DNA of 64,000 nt from Euglena gracilis (taxonomy: Eukaryota; Euglenida; Euglenophyceae; Euglenales): the NCBI GenBank assembly GCA_039621445.1, contig CP154954.1, forward strand, positions 32,837,455-32,901,454, in the 5' to 3' direction. The notes under the pieces were generated by a model. It was given only the letters and a program-made list of their open reading frames with translations. It did no database searches and was not told the origin of the DNA. This document shows, one piece after another, positions 36,198 through 43,544 of this stretch (the first letter of the stretch is position 1; each line of letters begins with the position of its first letter). The translations under genes and the position numbers were made by a program.

Positions 36198-39100
36198 TGG
36201 ATGGTGGGGTGTCACTGGGTGAGAAAATTTGATGTTTGTCTGTAGTCTGACAGCTGCTCCCCAATGCAATTAACAGTCGTCAAGTGCAGCTGGCGTTCCA
36301 CAATCGACTGCAGATATGTGTGCAATCACAACACACAAACCCTGCAATCGACGGGGGGGGGGGAGGCAGGCATGCCCATCAGCTGTGCCATCCGCCCCCG
36401 CCCCCCCCCCCGGCAGACACGGCTTGCAGCCTTGCGCAGCAAGAAAAGGGAAAGGGATGGGGCTTGGAATCGCATCGGACCCCAGCTGCGAGGCAATCAT
36501 ATACCGCCTGCTGCAGCCCCAACAGGATGACCCTCCGGCTCTTCGACCACTCCGCCGCCCCGAACCAGCCCAGCGCCGCCGCGGCTGCCGACCGCTCACC
36601 GCGCGCCGCGTCCAGCTCGGCCGGCGCCAGCGGCCAGGGACAGCGCTGATGGTTTGACCACAGCCGGGACCCCTTTTTTGGTGAGTTGAGTAACGGGCGC
36701 AACCAAACAATTTAAACCACTGCTCACTGGAGAACGGGTGGGAGGAGAAGGGGGCAGTGTTTCGGTGCCAACCAGACGTGGAACTGGACTGGCCATAACC
36801 TCCTCAGTGACGCTGACGTCCGCTGATCCCGGCTGCCAGGATGAAAATTGAGCAACGAATATGTGCAACTTTTCGAATCACAACTGGGCAGGGAAGGCCT
36901 GGTGGGGAGGAGGTCGATAACCCCCCACCCACCACAGCATCCCCCAAGGCAAATTCCTTCGGCGCCGAAGGCACCAAAAGACAAATTTGACCTGAAAATT
37001 TGCGAAAATTTGACCTGAAAATCCCCGGAAGCACGGGAAGGCTGGTGGGGGGGTCGAACCCTTCCACCCACCACCCTTGGGGTTTTGGGGATTCCCGCAC
37101 AGCGCTGGATCTGGGAACAAATGGCCCCGGAATTGAAAAACGAAGCGGAAGCCAAGGGTTCCGAAAGACGCCGGGGTGGGGTTGGCCGCTGTCCAGAATC
37201 GCTGCCCTCCTCGCCGCAACGGCCGCCTCCAGGGCTGCCATCCGGCGGCTGAGCTGGGCGGCTTCGTCCTCTTCGGACAGACAGGGAGTCCGGTTTGCGG
37301 GTGCAGGCGAACGGATAAAATCTGGGGTTCGGCAATGGGGCCCAGAGGTGTCTTGGGACCCGGGGGGGGGGGTCCAGACCCACCGATCCACCCCTGGGGT
37401 CAGTCGGGACCCACTTTTGGGGGTCAATGGGGGGATCCAAAAGGTTTTTGGCTTTTTGTACCGAAAACAGAGGAAAGTCCCCCCCCCCCACTCAGTCCAA
37501 CCCCCATCCCCCAGGTCATCAAACTTTAAAAAAAAGCCCCGGTGCCTCCCCGAAAAAACCAAGTTCGTCTGGGCCACCACACCTGCTCCGCGGAGCGATG
37601 AAGCCATCCCTGCATGCATCTCTGGCGGTGCCTTGCACATCCACCACCAGTGCATTTTTCCGGCGCAGCTTTGCTTGATTTCCCTCTCTTTGGTGAGGCA
37701 GGCGGGGGGTATATTGTTTGAGCAGCCGAAGTCCCGGGCCGGGGAGGGTGCATATTCAAGGGACTTTTTTAGGTGTAAATTTTCAAAAAAAGGTTTTTAA
37801 GGGTTTTTAAGGCATTTTTAAAAATTTTCAGACGTCTCGTTTCGAACGGAAGTCCAAGGGCCATCCCAGGATCGAACAGGGTCCAAAATCAGGAAAAAAA
37901 ATTGAAACCCCCATTTTTTCAAGTGTGGGTGGATAGACGATGTTCCAGCAATGCCAGAAATCATTTTTTCCTGGAATTGCCTTGCTTTTGTGGTGATTTT
38001 GCACGTTCATTTTCGGCTCATATTTCGAAAATTTCGCGAATGATTTTTTAAACACATTTCAATTTTAAATCATTTTGGCCAAAAATATTTTAGCCGTTTT
38101 CCAAGGTTTTTCAGGCACCATATTAAAATACCCCCTGGGTATATTGCTTGGATTATTATACTTGCTTGCCAAATCAAACGCCCCAGGGGGGTTTTATATT
38201 TTGGGGGGGTTTGTATTTTGGGGGGTTTTGTATTTTGGGGGGGTTGACTTTTGAGGTCGAAAATTTTTCCCAAAGAATAGACGCCCTGAAATAATTTACA
38301 CCCCCGGCTACGGCCCAAATAATATACCCCCCAGGTCTCTGATTTGGGGAAAACTCCTGATGCATCGCATTTGGCCTTGGGCAGGGATATTCTACGTTAC
38401 TTGCGCTGCAAATGACGCGGTGGCCGCCGTTGAACAAGCACAGCGTGGCACTCCCCAGAAAGGTGCATAAAGGTGCAGGGACTTCCTGGTCAGAGGCCCC
38501 TTCCTTCTCCTCCTCCTCCTCTCCTGTGGGGACAAAGGGTGGGGCCAACTCGCCATGGGACAAAAAATGCCCTGGGAGTGGGTTCCCCACCAGGGTGGGG
38601 GAACCGCCAGGCATACGTTTTTTGGGGTACCCGAAAAACTGCTTAAAAATCTCAAAAAAACTTTAAAAATGCCTTAAAAATCGGAATGGCAGATTTCTTC
38701 TCCTACCAAGCACAAATGAAGTTGCAAAACCTCCGCAAAAACAAGCCAACTTCAGGGTAAATCCGATTTCCTGCATCGCTGGAACGTGGTCTATTCAACC
38801 AAACCTCAAAAAAATGTTTTTTTTTTCTGGATGGATCTTGGACCACGTTAATAATCAAAAACGTTGGCCTGGACTGCTCTTGGACAACCCAAGTAAAATA
38901 GTGGATTAAAGGGCCTTAAAGAGCCTTAAAAAGCCTGAAAAACCTTAAAACTTGAAAAAATTTGCCTTAAAAGTTTAATGACTCGGAATCGTCCTACCCA
39001 GGTTGGTTAAGATAAAAAGTCCCCCCCCCCAGTGGATTCTGGCAATGGACCCAGAAACAAGATCTCATTTGGCACCAAATCTTTGGTCCCAAAAACCCGA

Positions 39101-42100
39101 AAGTTTTCAGCTTGGTGTTTTGCACATGTGCAAAATTGGATTATATTGAGGTTTCACATGAGCATTTTGGTCCGAAAATCCCCCCAAAATGAGGCTTATC
39201 ATCATTTCATGCTTGAAAATAGGATTTCAGCAGTTCCCCCTCACCAGAAAGGCCTTGAAATTGGGGGGGGGTTCTTTTGGATTTTTTGCTTGGTGGGCCC
39301 GTGGGTGGCCTTCTTCTTTGGAGGAGCTTGGTTCATACATCTCTTTAAGGACCCCGGGGGGGGTTGCTGGGCTAGGGCTAGAAATTTGGGCTGGCTGGGG
39401 GGGGGGCGGGCTGGACCCCGGCTGGACCCGAACCGGGGCGAGCTGGACTGAAATCGGAAAAATGTCCAAAAATGACCTGCAGAACACAGTTTTGAAAAAA
39501 TGATGCATCTGAAACCCCCCAAAAATGCCCCAAACACCCCCCAAACCCCATTTTTGGCCACTTTTGAACACAGTTTTTCAAAAAATTTCGGCGCTTCGTG
39601 CCGAAAATTTTTGGGCTGGACCCCCAAAAAAGGGGCTGGCTAGCTGGGCTAGCAGCAACCCCCCCCCCGGGGGGGGTGCTGCTGCGGCTGGGCTGGGCCC
39701 AAATCGGGGCTGGCTGCAGCCGCCCCCCCCCCGGGGGGGGTTCGCAAAACCTTAGAGAGATGTATGGCTTGGTTAGCACAAATACTGACACAAAATCCAT
39801 CCTCCTGATCGTCGACATTATCCTGCCTATAAATAAAGAAACTTGAAGTGGAAAAGCTTGGAACGAGGCTTCCACAGAGAAGAGGGAGGAAATTGGGATC
39901 AAATCGAGGCGACTTGTTTTGTTGATTGCAGGATGGAATGGCAGAGGGGCCCACCCAAGCAGAGCGGCAGACTCAGCAGCGCCCCCTCGGCCGCTTTCAG
40001 GTGCATGTGTTTCCCACGATGACCGCACTGGATGGCGCTTGCAGGGCGGCAATGCCGCGGGGAGACACGCTTCAGGGGAAGCGGGAAGCGGAAGCGTTTG
40101 TGGTGTGGGGGATGTCCCTTTTCTCCAAACGTTGAGAACTGGGTTTACCGGGAATGATGGCTGCAGAGCCACTCCATTTTGGAGAGGGGCCGTTCAGCGA
40201 AAAAAAAATCTGTCCCGTGGCTGAATGGGGAACCATGGCGCCTGCCGACCCTTCGGGTGAGTCTTACTGCTACCGTTCTGGTGAGTCTTACTGCTGCCCT
40301 TCTGGTGAGGAGTCTTGAGGACACTTTTACACGACGAATCCGCCTGTGCTGTGGTCCAGCCCCGAGGCACGGTGGAGCTTTCGGCCGCCCTTCTCGCCGG
40401 CCGCTCTGCTGCCGCCCTGGGGGTGCTCCAGCCGCGGCAGGCTGTGGGCAGGTTCACACGCCGGCAGCAGCGCCCGCAGCAGGCGGTCCAGGGACCGGCA
40501 CTGCTCCTTCAGCAGGCCGAAGTGGAGGGCCCCGATCTCGCGAACCCACTGCAGGGGGTGGGCGGGGCGGTCCTAAAAAACCCTGTCCCGGCACAGTGGA
40601 AAAGATGGCCGTGGATGCGAACGTTCTGGCAAAACCGTGTTGACAGTGGCGACTGGGGCCGGTGATGCCAACAGGTTTTGTTCTGCACATCGAGAAAAAC
40701 CTTCTCATTAGACGCCAGAAGGAATCAAAGGTATAAAATTAAGCACATGGACCAAAAGAACAAAAGGGTGGATTCCACCGAAGCTGGGTTGGAGGGACAG
40801 CAAAATGCTGCGCACTTGCGCAACGGCCACACACAAATGCTTAAAAACGAGTTCCTCAGTTACCGAGGCCCGGAACAGTTTCAGCCAATGCCTGCTTCAA
40901 CACCAAAGAGAAATAACTCCCAGGGAACGAAAGGGGTGACCCAAGAACTGGGGCGAATTTCGCCCTCGCGGAGGGGGAATCCTGTTTCACTGGGAAGAAA
41001 CGAAATCACCCGAGACCAAAGACCCACACTCAGAGAACAAAGCGTGCCTTCTGTTTTCACCCGATGCCTGTTTTTTGGGGGTGGTCGCAGCAGCATGGGA
41101 CAAACACCGGGCATGCCAGATGACTCCTGGGAAGACCCGCATCACCGCACACCTCCGCCATCGAGGCCTCCCCCTGGGCCTGCAGTTGCCGACAAGGCTG
41201 TGTGGATGGGGGGTCAGATCCCCCCACCACCACAGCACCGTGCAGGAGAAAATTCCTTCGGCGCCGAAAGAAAAATTTGCTGCTTTTTAACCTGGTGGTG
41301 GTGGGGGGGGTCCACTCCCCACCACAGGATTGAGGGGGTTGACCCCCCCTCTCCCCCCACCATAGGGTTTCGAGGAGTCCCCCACAGCCCTGGGTGCAGG
41401 GCGAGGGAATTGAGGGTGGAGAGGTGCCGCTCGTACTGCTGCTCGTGCCGCCGATCGATGGCCGCCCGGGTGGGCAGCTGCAGCGCGATCTGCTTCGCCT
41501 GATTGGGGGGGGGGGTTGAGGAACGGAAGGTTTGAGGGCAGGCGTGGGCAGCTGCACTTCGAAACGAACCTGGTTGGACTCAACTGCGGGATTTGACTCA
41601 TCCTTTAGGGAAGTGTGAAGGATTTCGAATGAGGGAGAGGACTTATTTTGCTTTTGGCAGGTGGGGGGAAAGTGCGCTGGCCCAGCGTCGGAAAAAAATG
41701 CGTATGGGTTTGCCGCCCAAATATAAAGCCCCCCCTGCTGGGAAGCCAGACGATGATGTCATTCAGGAAAAGTTGAAAAATTTTAGGTGGATGCAGCATT
41801 TTTTTTTCACCAAAAATGCTTCATTTTGGATAATAATTGCCCATTTTTGCGGAAAATGGGAGGTACAAAACGGAAATTTGGAATAAACTTAGTATTTTTC
41901 CACAATTAAAGGCCGCCGAAGGTCATAGAGGCCATCCAAATAAAGTTTGTTCCCCCCCCCCCAAATATAAAGCCCCCCCCCTGAGGGTTGAAATCCCGTC
42001 AAAATATAAAGCCGGGGGTCTTATATTTGGGGGGTTTTTACTTTTTTTTCGCCACAGGCCAGCTATCGTCATGAGCTGACTCCCCCCCTCCAACTGGCTT

Positions 42101-42290
42101 GAACAAACAGCACGCTGGAATGGGGGTTGGACCTTTCCTTCGAGCCGGCACACGAGGTTGCCGTACAGCCACGGATGTCGACTGGCTTCCAGCAACGTGG
42201 AGGCGAGGCACTTGGCCACGCGCCGCAAGCGGAATGCCTGTTTGTGGGGGCAGGCGCTGGCCAATGCCCGGGGCAGTAATGTGACGATAG
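19100..42290 (-). CDS. Gene A: unrecognised multi-pass membrane protein, 20 exons, 5' end open
   Basis: Twenty minus-strand exons chain in phase to a TGA at 19102-19100, giving about 874 visible residues. Residues about 1-280 are soluble in character: basic helices, an acidic EEEEEKEG stretch, and Ala/Glu/Arg-rich helices such as [17 protein letters not shown]. Residues about 290-745 hold ten or more hydrophobic segments, for example [49 protein letters not shown] and [12 protein letters not shown]. About 130 mostly helical residues follow and end NALRVPP. I do not recognise the family. The first membrane segment ([19 protein letters not shown], followed by IWRD) resembles the module of neighbouring gene B, so the two may be related or once continuous. 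The introns carry R1, R2 and foldback repeats. The first exon and promoter were not found. Confidence 0.68.
19790..19890 (-). CDS. Gene A exon 19
   Basis: CGCACCTCCCAG precedes [20 protein letters not shown] and [13 protein letters not shown]. Of two adjacent donors (GTGTGC, GTGCCT), the second keeps phase with the last exon. Confidence 0.75.
20690..21110. repeat. R6 element (TATAAACCCCC / GGGTTTATA type)
   Basis: Alternating TATATTTGGG, GGGTTTATAC and CCAAATATAAACC motifs form a foldback layout within gene A intron 18. Related copies lie at 38120-38340 and 41700-42040. Confidence 0.6.
21394..21489 (-). CDS. Gene A exon 18
   Basis: CTTTCTCTGCACAG precedes [20 protein letters not shown] and [12 protein letters not shown], then a GTGTGT donor. 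It has 32 whole codons. Confidence 0.75.
21600..22560. repeat. GGCTGGACCC / CAGCCAGCACC repeat cluster
   Basis: Repeated CAGCCAGCACCT, GGCTGGACCCC and GGGGGTCC-type units are edged by G and C runs. Similar clusters lie at 16600-16900, 30080-30440 and 39300-39760. Confidence 0.5.
23042..23190 (-). CDS. Gene A exon 17
   Basis: A C-run and CCACAG precede [39 protein letters not shown] and MLSMDGLQ. The donor is CAG/GTGCCG. Both splice sites are clean. Confidence 0.8.
23553..23651 (-). CDS. Gene A exon 16
   Basis: CCCCGGCCCAG precedes [17 protein letters not shown] and [13 protein letters not shown], with a GTGTGT donor. Its phase joins both neighbours through split Val codons. Confidence 0.78.
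24507..24642 (-). CDS. Gene A exon 15
   Basis: It starts after GTCCAGAG in phase 0 and encodes [35 protein letters not shown] and a tail ending AAAWMT. The donor is GTGTGC. Confidence 0.72.
24675..24955 (+). repeat. R2 element copy
   Basis: CACGGTCCTTGAGGAGC, CTTCCGGCATCCGTGG, GCCATCCATCTGC and a closing GGCCGGTCCTTGGTG arm appear in the R2 order. It lies in gene A intron 14. Confidence 0.65.
25614..25717 (-). CDS. Gene A exon 14
   Basis: CACCCCCAG precedes [20 protein letters not shown] and [13 protein letters not shown], with a GTGTGC donor. It encodes one membrane helix. Confidence 0.72.
25984..26352 (+). repeat. R1 element copy
   Basis: The left arm is rich in CCTTAAAAA. CAAGCCAACTCCAGG, TTTCTGGCACCGCTA, TCCACCCTAACTCG and TTCGATGCCGGGATGG follow in order. 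It lies in gene A intron 13. Confidence 0.75.
26971..27126 (-). CDS. Gene A exon 13
   Basis: CCCTTCAG precedes [34 protein letters not shown] and [16 protein letters not shown], ending at GTCAGC. The tryptophan- and proline-rich part looks like an extracellular or lumenal loop. Confidence 0.7.
27300..27545 (+). repeat. R2 element copy
   Basis: AGGGCGGTCTTTAAATG starts it. CACATTCAATGCAAAATCC, ATGGGCGG, CCATCGCCGATCCACC and GCCCTTGGACAGGG follow, and it ends TTCCTGTCCCTTATGGACC. It is a compact copy, useful as a family reference. Confidence 0.8.
27666..27750 (-). CDS. Gene A exon 12
   Basis: CTCTGCCGCAG precedes [20 protein letters not shown] and LHYVVVSL. The GTGAAG donor leaves one base that completes Phe with the next exon, continuing the helix as VFWRV. 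Confidence 0.7.
28505..28870 (-). repeat. R2 element copy, inverted, with an extra arm
   Basis: GGGCGGTCCTTGAGGGAC, then GGTGGATGGACGATGGTCC and AAGGATGACAAGAATC read as the reverse complement of R2. A second TTTAAGGACCGCAC arm follows. Confidence 0.65.
28994..29216 (-). CDS. Gene A exon 11
   Basis: CCCCTCTGCAG precedes [20 protein letters not shown], an arginine-rich loop, and [20 protein letters not shown], ending at the GTGTGT donor. It encodes two membrane helices. Codon bias is very strong. Confidence 0.8.
29615..29804 (-). CDS. Gene A exon 10
   Basis: ATCCCGGCACAG precedes [40 protein letters not shown] and [13 protein letters not shown]. It contains at least two membrane helices. The GTGGGT donor at 29614 keeps phase. 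Confidence 0.75.
30896..31016 (-). CDS. Gene A exon 9
   Basis: The acceptor follows ACCACAAGCAG. The frame with the highest GC3 encodes [32 protein letters not shown], ending one base into the next codon at GTGTAT. Confidence 0.65.
31183..31272. repeat. R4 foldback element, copy 2
   Basis: It has the same palindromic layout as 3847-3936: CCCAAATAATACCCCC, GGGGTATTATTTTTC, CCCGAAGTCCCGGCCCG and a closing CATTATTTGGGG. Confidence 0.75.
31411..31554 (-). CDS. Gene A exon 8, first membrane helix
   Basis: After GGTCGCCGCAG it encodes [33 protein letters not shown] and a Pro-rich tail, ending at GTCCGC in phase 0. Codon bias is weaker than in its neighbours (about 55% GC3). The D-FF...[12 protein letters not shown] pattern is close to the gene B module. 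Confidence 0.5.
31560..33740. other. Gene A intron DNA, no supported coding segment
   Basis: This is A/T-rich single-copy-looking sequence with little repeat content. Weak open frames at 33129-33452 (plus) and 31939-32292 (minus) have no codon bias or splice signals that I trust. Confidence 0.35.
33747..33970. repeat. 12-bp minisatellite, about 17 units
   Basis: The unit is ACACACCCCTGG alternating with CCACACCCCTGG, so all frames are open and all the long frames over it are artefacts. On the minus strand it begins at the donor of the exon ending at 33964, and each unit repeats a CCAG-GGGTGTGG version of that donor. Confidence 0.92.
33964..34060 (-). CDS. Exon resembling the start of a trypsin-fold protease
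   Basis: CCCTCGCAG precedes one base and 32 codons encoding PFVASLQ, a charged insert, [17 protein letters not shown], then a GTGTGG donor. PF-x-x-SLQ followed by CGA/G-I-V-x-x-x-W-x-L is the usual start of a chymotrypsin-like domain up to the strand before the catalytic His. The following exon with AAHC was not found. The incoming phase (2) does not fit gene A exon 7 (phase 0), so it is either an extra gene A exon with a missing partner, part of a nested gene, or a remnant. The protease reading is inference. Confidence 0.45.
34127..34370 (+). repeat. R1 element copy
   Basis: It starts TGAGGTGCCTCAAAAAC, about 65 bases upstream (minus sense) of the protease-like exon. AAATCGCAAAATCTCGGC, TCAATCCACCCAAAACTC and TTCGATGCCCGGATGG follow. 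Confidence 0.75.
34435..34710 (+). repeat. R2 element copy
   Basis: GGGAGGTCCTTAAAAAAAT, CATATTCAACGACAC, TTCTGGCATCCTTGGACC, ATCGCCCATCCACCC and the CCTTTGACTGCAAC end. It follows an R1 copy by only about 65 bases. Confidence 0.75.
36160..36195 (+). repeat. CA dinucleotide microsatellite
   Basis: About 18 uninterrupted CA units in a gene A intron. Confidence 0.95.
36505..36645 (-). CDS. Gene A exon 7, Ala-rich
   Basis: CATCAG precedes 47 codons encoding [20 protein letters not shown], then [20 protein letters not shown], ending at GTATAT. Third positions are over 90% G or C. Confidence 0.72.
36880..37090. repeat. CCACC / GGCGCC foldback repeat
   Basis: GGTGGGG and CCCCACCCACCAC blocks flank TTCCTTCGGCGCCGAAGG. 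The closest relative is 41190-41390. It lies between gene A exons 6 and 7. Confidence 0.55.
37170..37270 (-). CDS. Gene A exon 6, charged helix
   Basis: The acceptor follows CTGTCCGAAG and the exon encodes [20 protein letters not shown] with the heptad spacing of a coiled coil. It ends at a GTCTTT donor in phase 0. Confidence 0.65.
37750..38110 (-). repeat. R1 element copy, inverted
   Basis: GGTTTTTAAGGG arms, CATCCCAGGATCGAAC, GTGTGGGTGGATAGACG and ATGTTCCAGCAATGCC read as the reverse complement of the R1 core. Confidence 0.75.
38401..38523 (-). CDS. Gene A exon 5
   Basis: TTTGTCCCCACAG precedes [20 protein letters not shown] and [20 protein letters not shown]. The donor is CAA/GTAACG. Both splice sites are strong. 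Confidence 0.7.
38628..38990 (+). repeat. R1 element copy
   Basis: AAATGAAGTTGCAAAACC, CCAACTTCAGGG, TGCATCGCTGGAACG and CCTTAAAAAGCCTG arms. It lies immediately beyond gene A exon 5 on the 5' side. Confidence 0.65.
39300..39770. repeat. GGCTGGACCC cluster with a GGCGCTTCGTGCCG hairpin
   Basis: Repeated GCTGGACCC and GGGCTGGC units flank ATTTCGGCGCTTCGTGCCG. Long C and G runs mark each edge. The cluster lies in gene A intron 4. Confidence 0.5.
39955..40037 (-). CDS. Gene A exon 4
   Basis: It starts after CCCTGCAAG, the only acceptor that keeps phase, and encodes a segment ending [16 protein letters not shown] before a GTGGGC donor. An in-frame ATG inside it could instead be the start of a separate gene. 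Confidence 0.45.
40460..40548 (-). CDS. Gene A exon 3
   Basis: After CCACCCCCTGCAG it encodes [20 protein letters not shown] and DRLLRALLP, ending at the GTGTGA donor. Nearly all codons end in G or C. Confidence 0.72.
41361..41498 (-). CDS. Gene A exon 2
   Basis: A C-rich tract and AATCAG precede 46 codons encoding [37 protein letters not shown] and a short tail. The donor at 41360 (GTGGGG) keeps phase with the next exon. A donor at 41385 would break it. Confidence 0.65.
41700..42040. repeat. R6 element, copy
   Basis: CCAAATATAAAGCCCCCC and TTATATTTGGGGGG motifs sit at the ends and in the middle, as at 20690-21110. The copy lies in gene A intron 1. Confidence 0.6.
42133..42290 (-). CDS. Gene A exon 1 of those visible
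   Basis: It encodes [20 protein letters not shown], then [19 protein letters not shown] and CRLEGK, ending at AAAG/GTCCAA in phase 0. An internal acceptor (ACAAACAG) near 42235 is an alternative start for this exon. Confidence 0.65.
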
Positions 42291-42299
42291 CTTTGTCAC

Positions 42300-43470
42300 C
42301 ATATGCACATACATACACAGATACACGCGCCACAGCATCACATCATGTATCTTGGGGGACAAGGGCGCCACGGACGGGATTTTTCTTTTTCGGGTTCACC
42401 CCAACACCCCTGACTAAGGCTAGTGGGGGCGCCAATTTTTGCTATATGGACAAATTGAACTGCCCATCATTTTCTGAAATCGAAATATTCCCATCATTTT
42501 CCCCCTGTCATTCCCCCCCCCTGTCATTTTTGTCTGGGATGTAAGACCGAGAAACGCGCGATCTGCCCCCTCCACCCACTTTTGATCCAGAATAGGATTC
42601 TCAGAGGATTCTACAGGCAGGGAGCACACCTCTTCACCGTTGCGGAACCGCGACCACACCCACCAGGCCCGGAAGGGGTTGGCGGTGACTGGGGCCAGGG
42701 CCACCGATGGGGTTCGCAAGCAGTGCATGTCCCGGGTGACTCTCAAAAATGCACCACACTCCACAGGACTTTATGCTTCGGAGCCACTCCCAGGAGGCCA
42801 CCTTTTCCTGTCTGGGGAATAATGCTTTGCCTGTCGTCTGCAAGAAGGACTCCGCCTCAGGACCAATTTTTTACGTTCGATGGGTGCGAACATCCAAACA
42901 AGTGGTAGACACAAACGGCGTCGACTGACCATGTCTGCAAGATTGTTGGTGACCCCCCCAATCACTTTGCAGTGCCCTGAAACTTTGCGTGCCCAAATAA
43001 CTCTGCAGACGGGAAGCCAAAAAGGATCCTTTTTGGAGAATCAGGAGAAGGTTAGAGCAAAAATCATCCCAAACGCCACAATGTTCTGTTGTCTGATGAC
43101 TGGAAGCATTAAATTGTGTCACAATTCTTAAACAAAACAGAATTTGGCCACAATTTGCTTTGGGAAAAGTGGTCAATCAACCCATCAATGGTGTTGGCTA
43201 CTGCTCAAATATCGTTGCAGGGGGTCCGGCCGAAAAAGATCGGTCTACTAACTTTAAGCGTAGTTTATGTAATAGTTTCATCCTTTTTTTCGGCTCCACG
43301 AGGTGGCCAGCCATTTCAGCACACATTGCACCCTGCCGAGCCCATTTGAGGTGTATGGCAGGTGGCATGGTGTATGCCAACTTAGGTGGGGCGAACCGAA
43401 ATCCCTTAGAACCGACTGTGCGCCGTCCCGCAGCCTGTGCTGTGCCGGTGACGTGCGGGGGAGCGGCAGG
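42300..43470. other. Gap between gene B stop and first visible gene A exon
   Basis: No exon with the usual codon bias was found. If genes A and B are separate, the promoter and first exon of gene A should lie here. A GGGGGCGCCAATTTTTGC repeat fragment lies near 42430. Confidence 0.35.
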
Positions 43471-43472
43471 GT

Positions 43473-43544
43473 TCAGGGTAGCCAGGTGGGCCTGTGCAAC
43501 AGCAGCCCAAAGACCGCAACCACGTCCAGCAGCAGCTCCATCAC
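43473..43544 (-). CDS. Gene B last exon (module 7)
   Basis: After GCCGCAGAG it encodes [20 protein letters not shown] and WLP, then TGA at 43475-43473. The protein ends inside the position where other modules continue with a basic helix. Confidence 0.65.
   Translation of the reverse strand: MMELLLDVVAVFGLLLHRPTWLP

Noticed and set aside
40005-40027. Alternative last exon ending CACCTGA near 40 kb
   Set aside because: It fits phase from 40460 but gives only nine residues before the stop and ignores the strongly biased coding sequence that follows.
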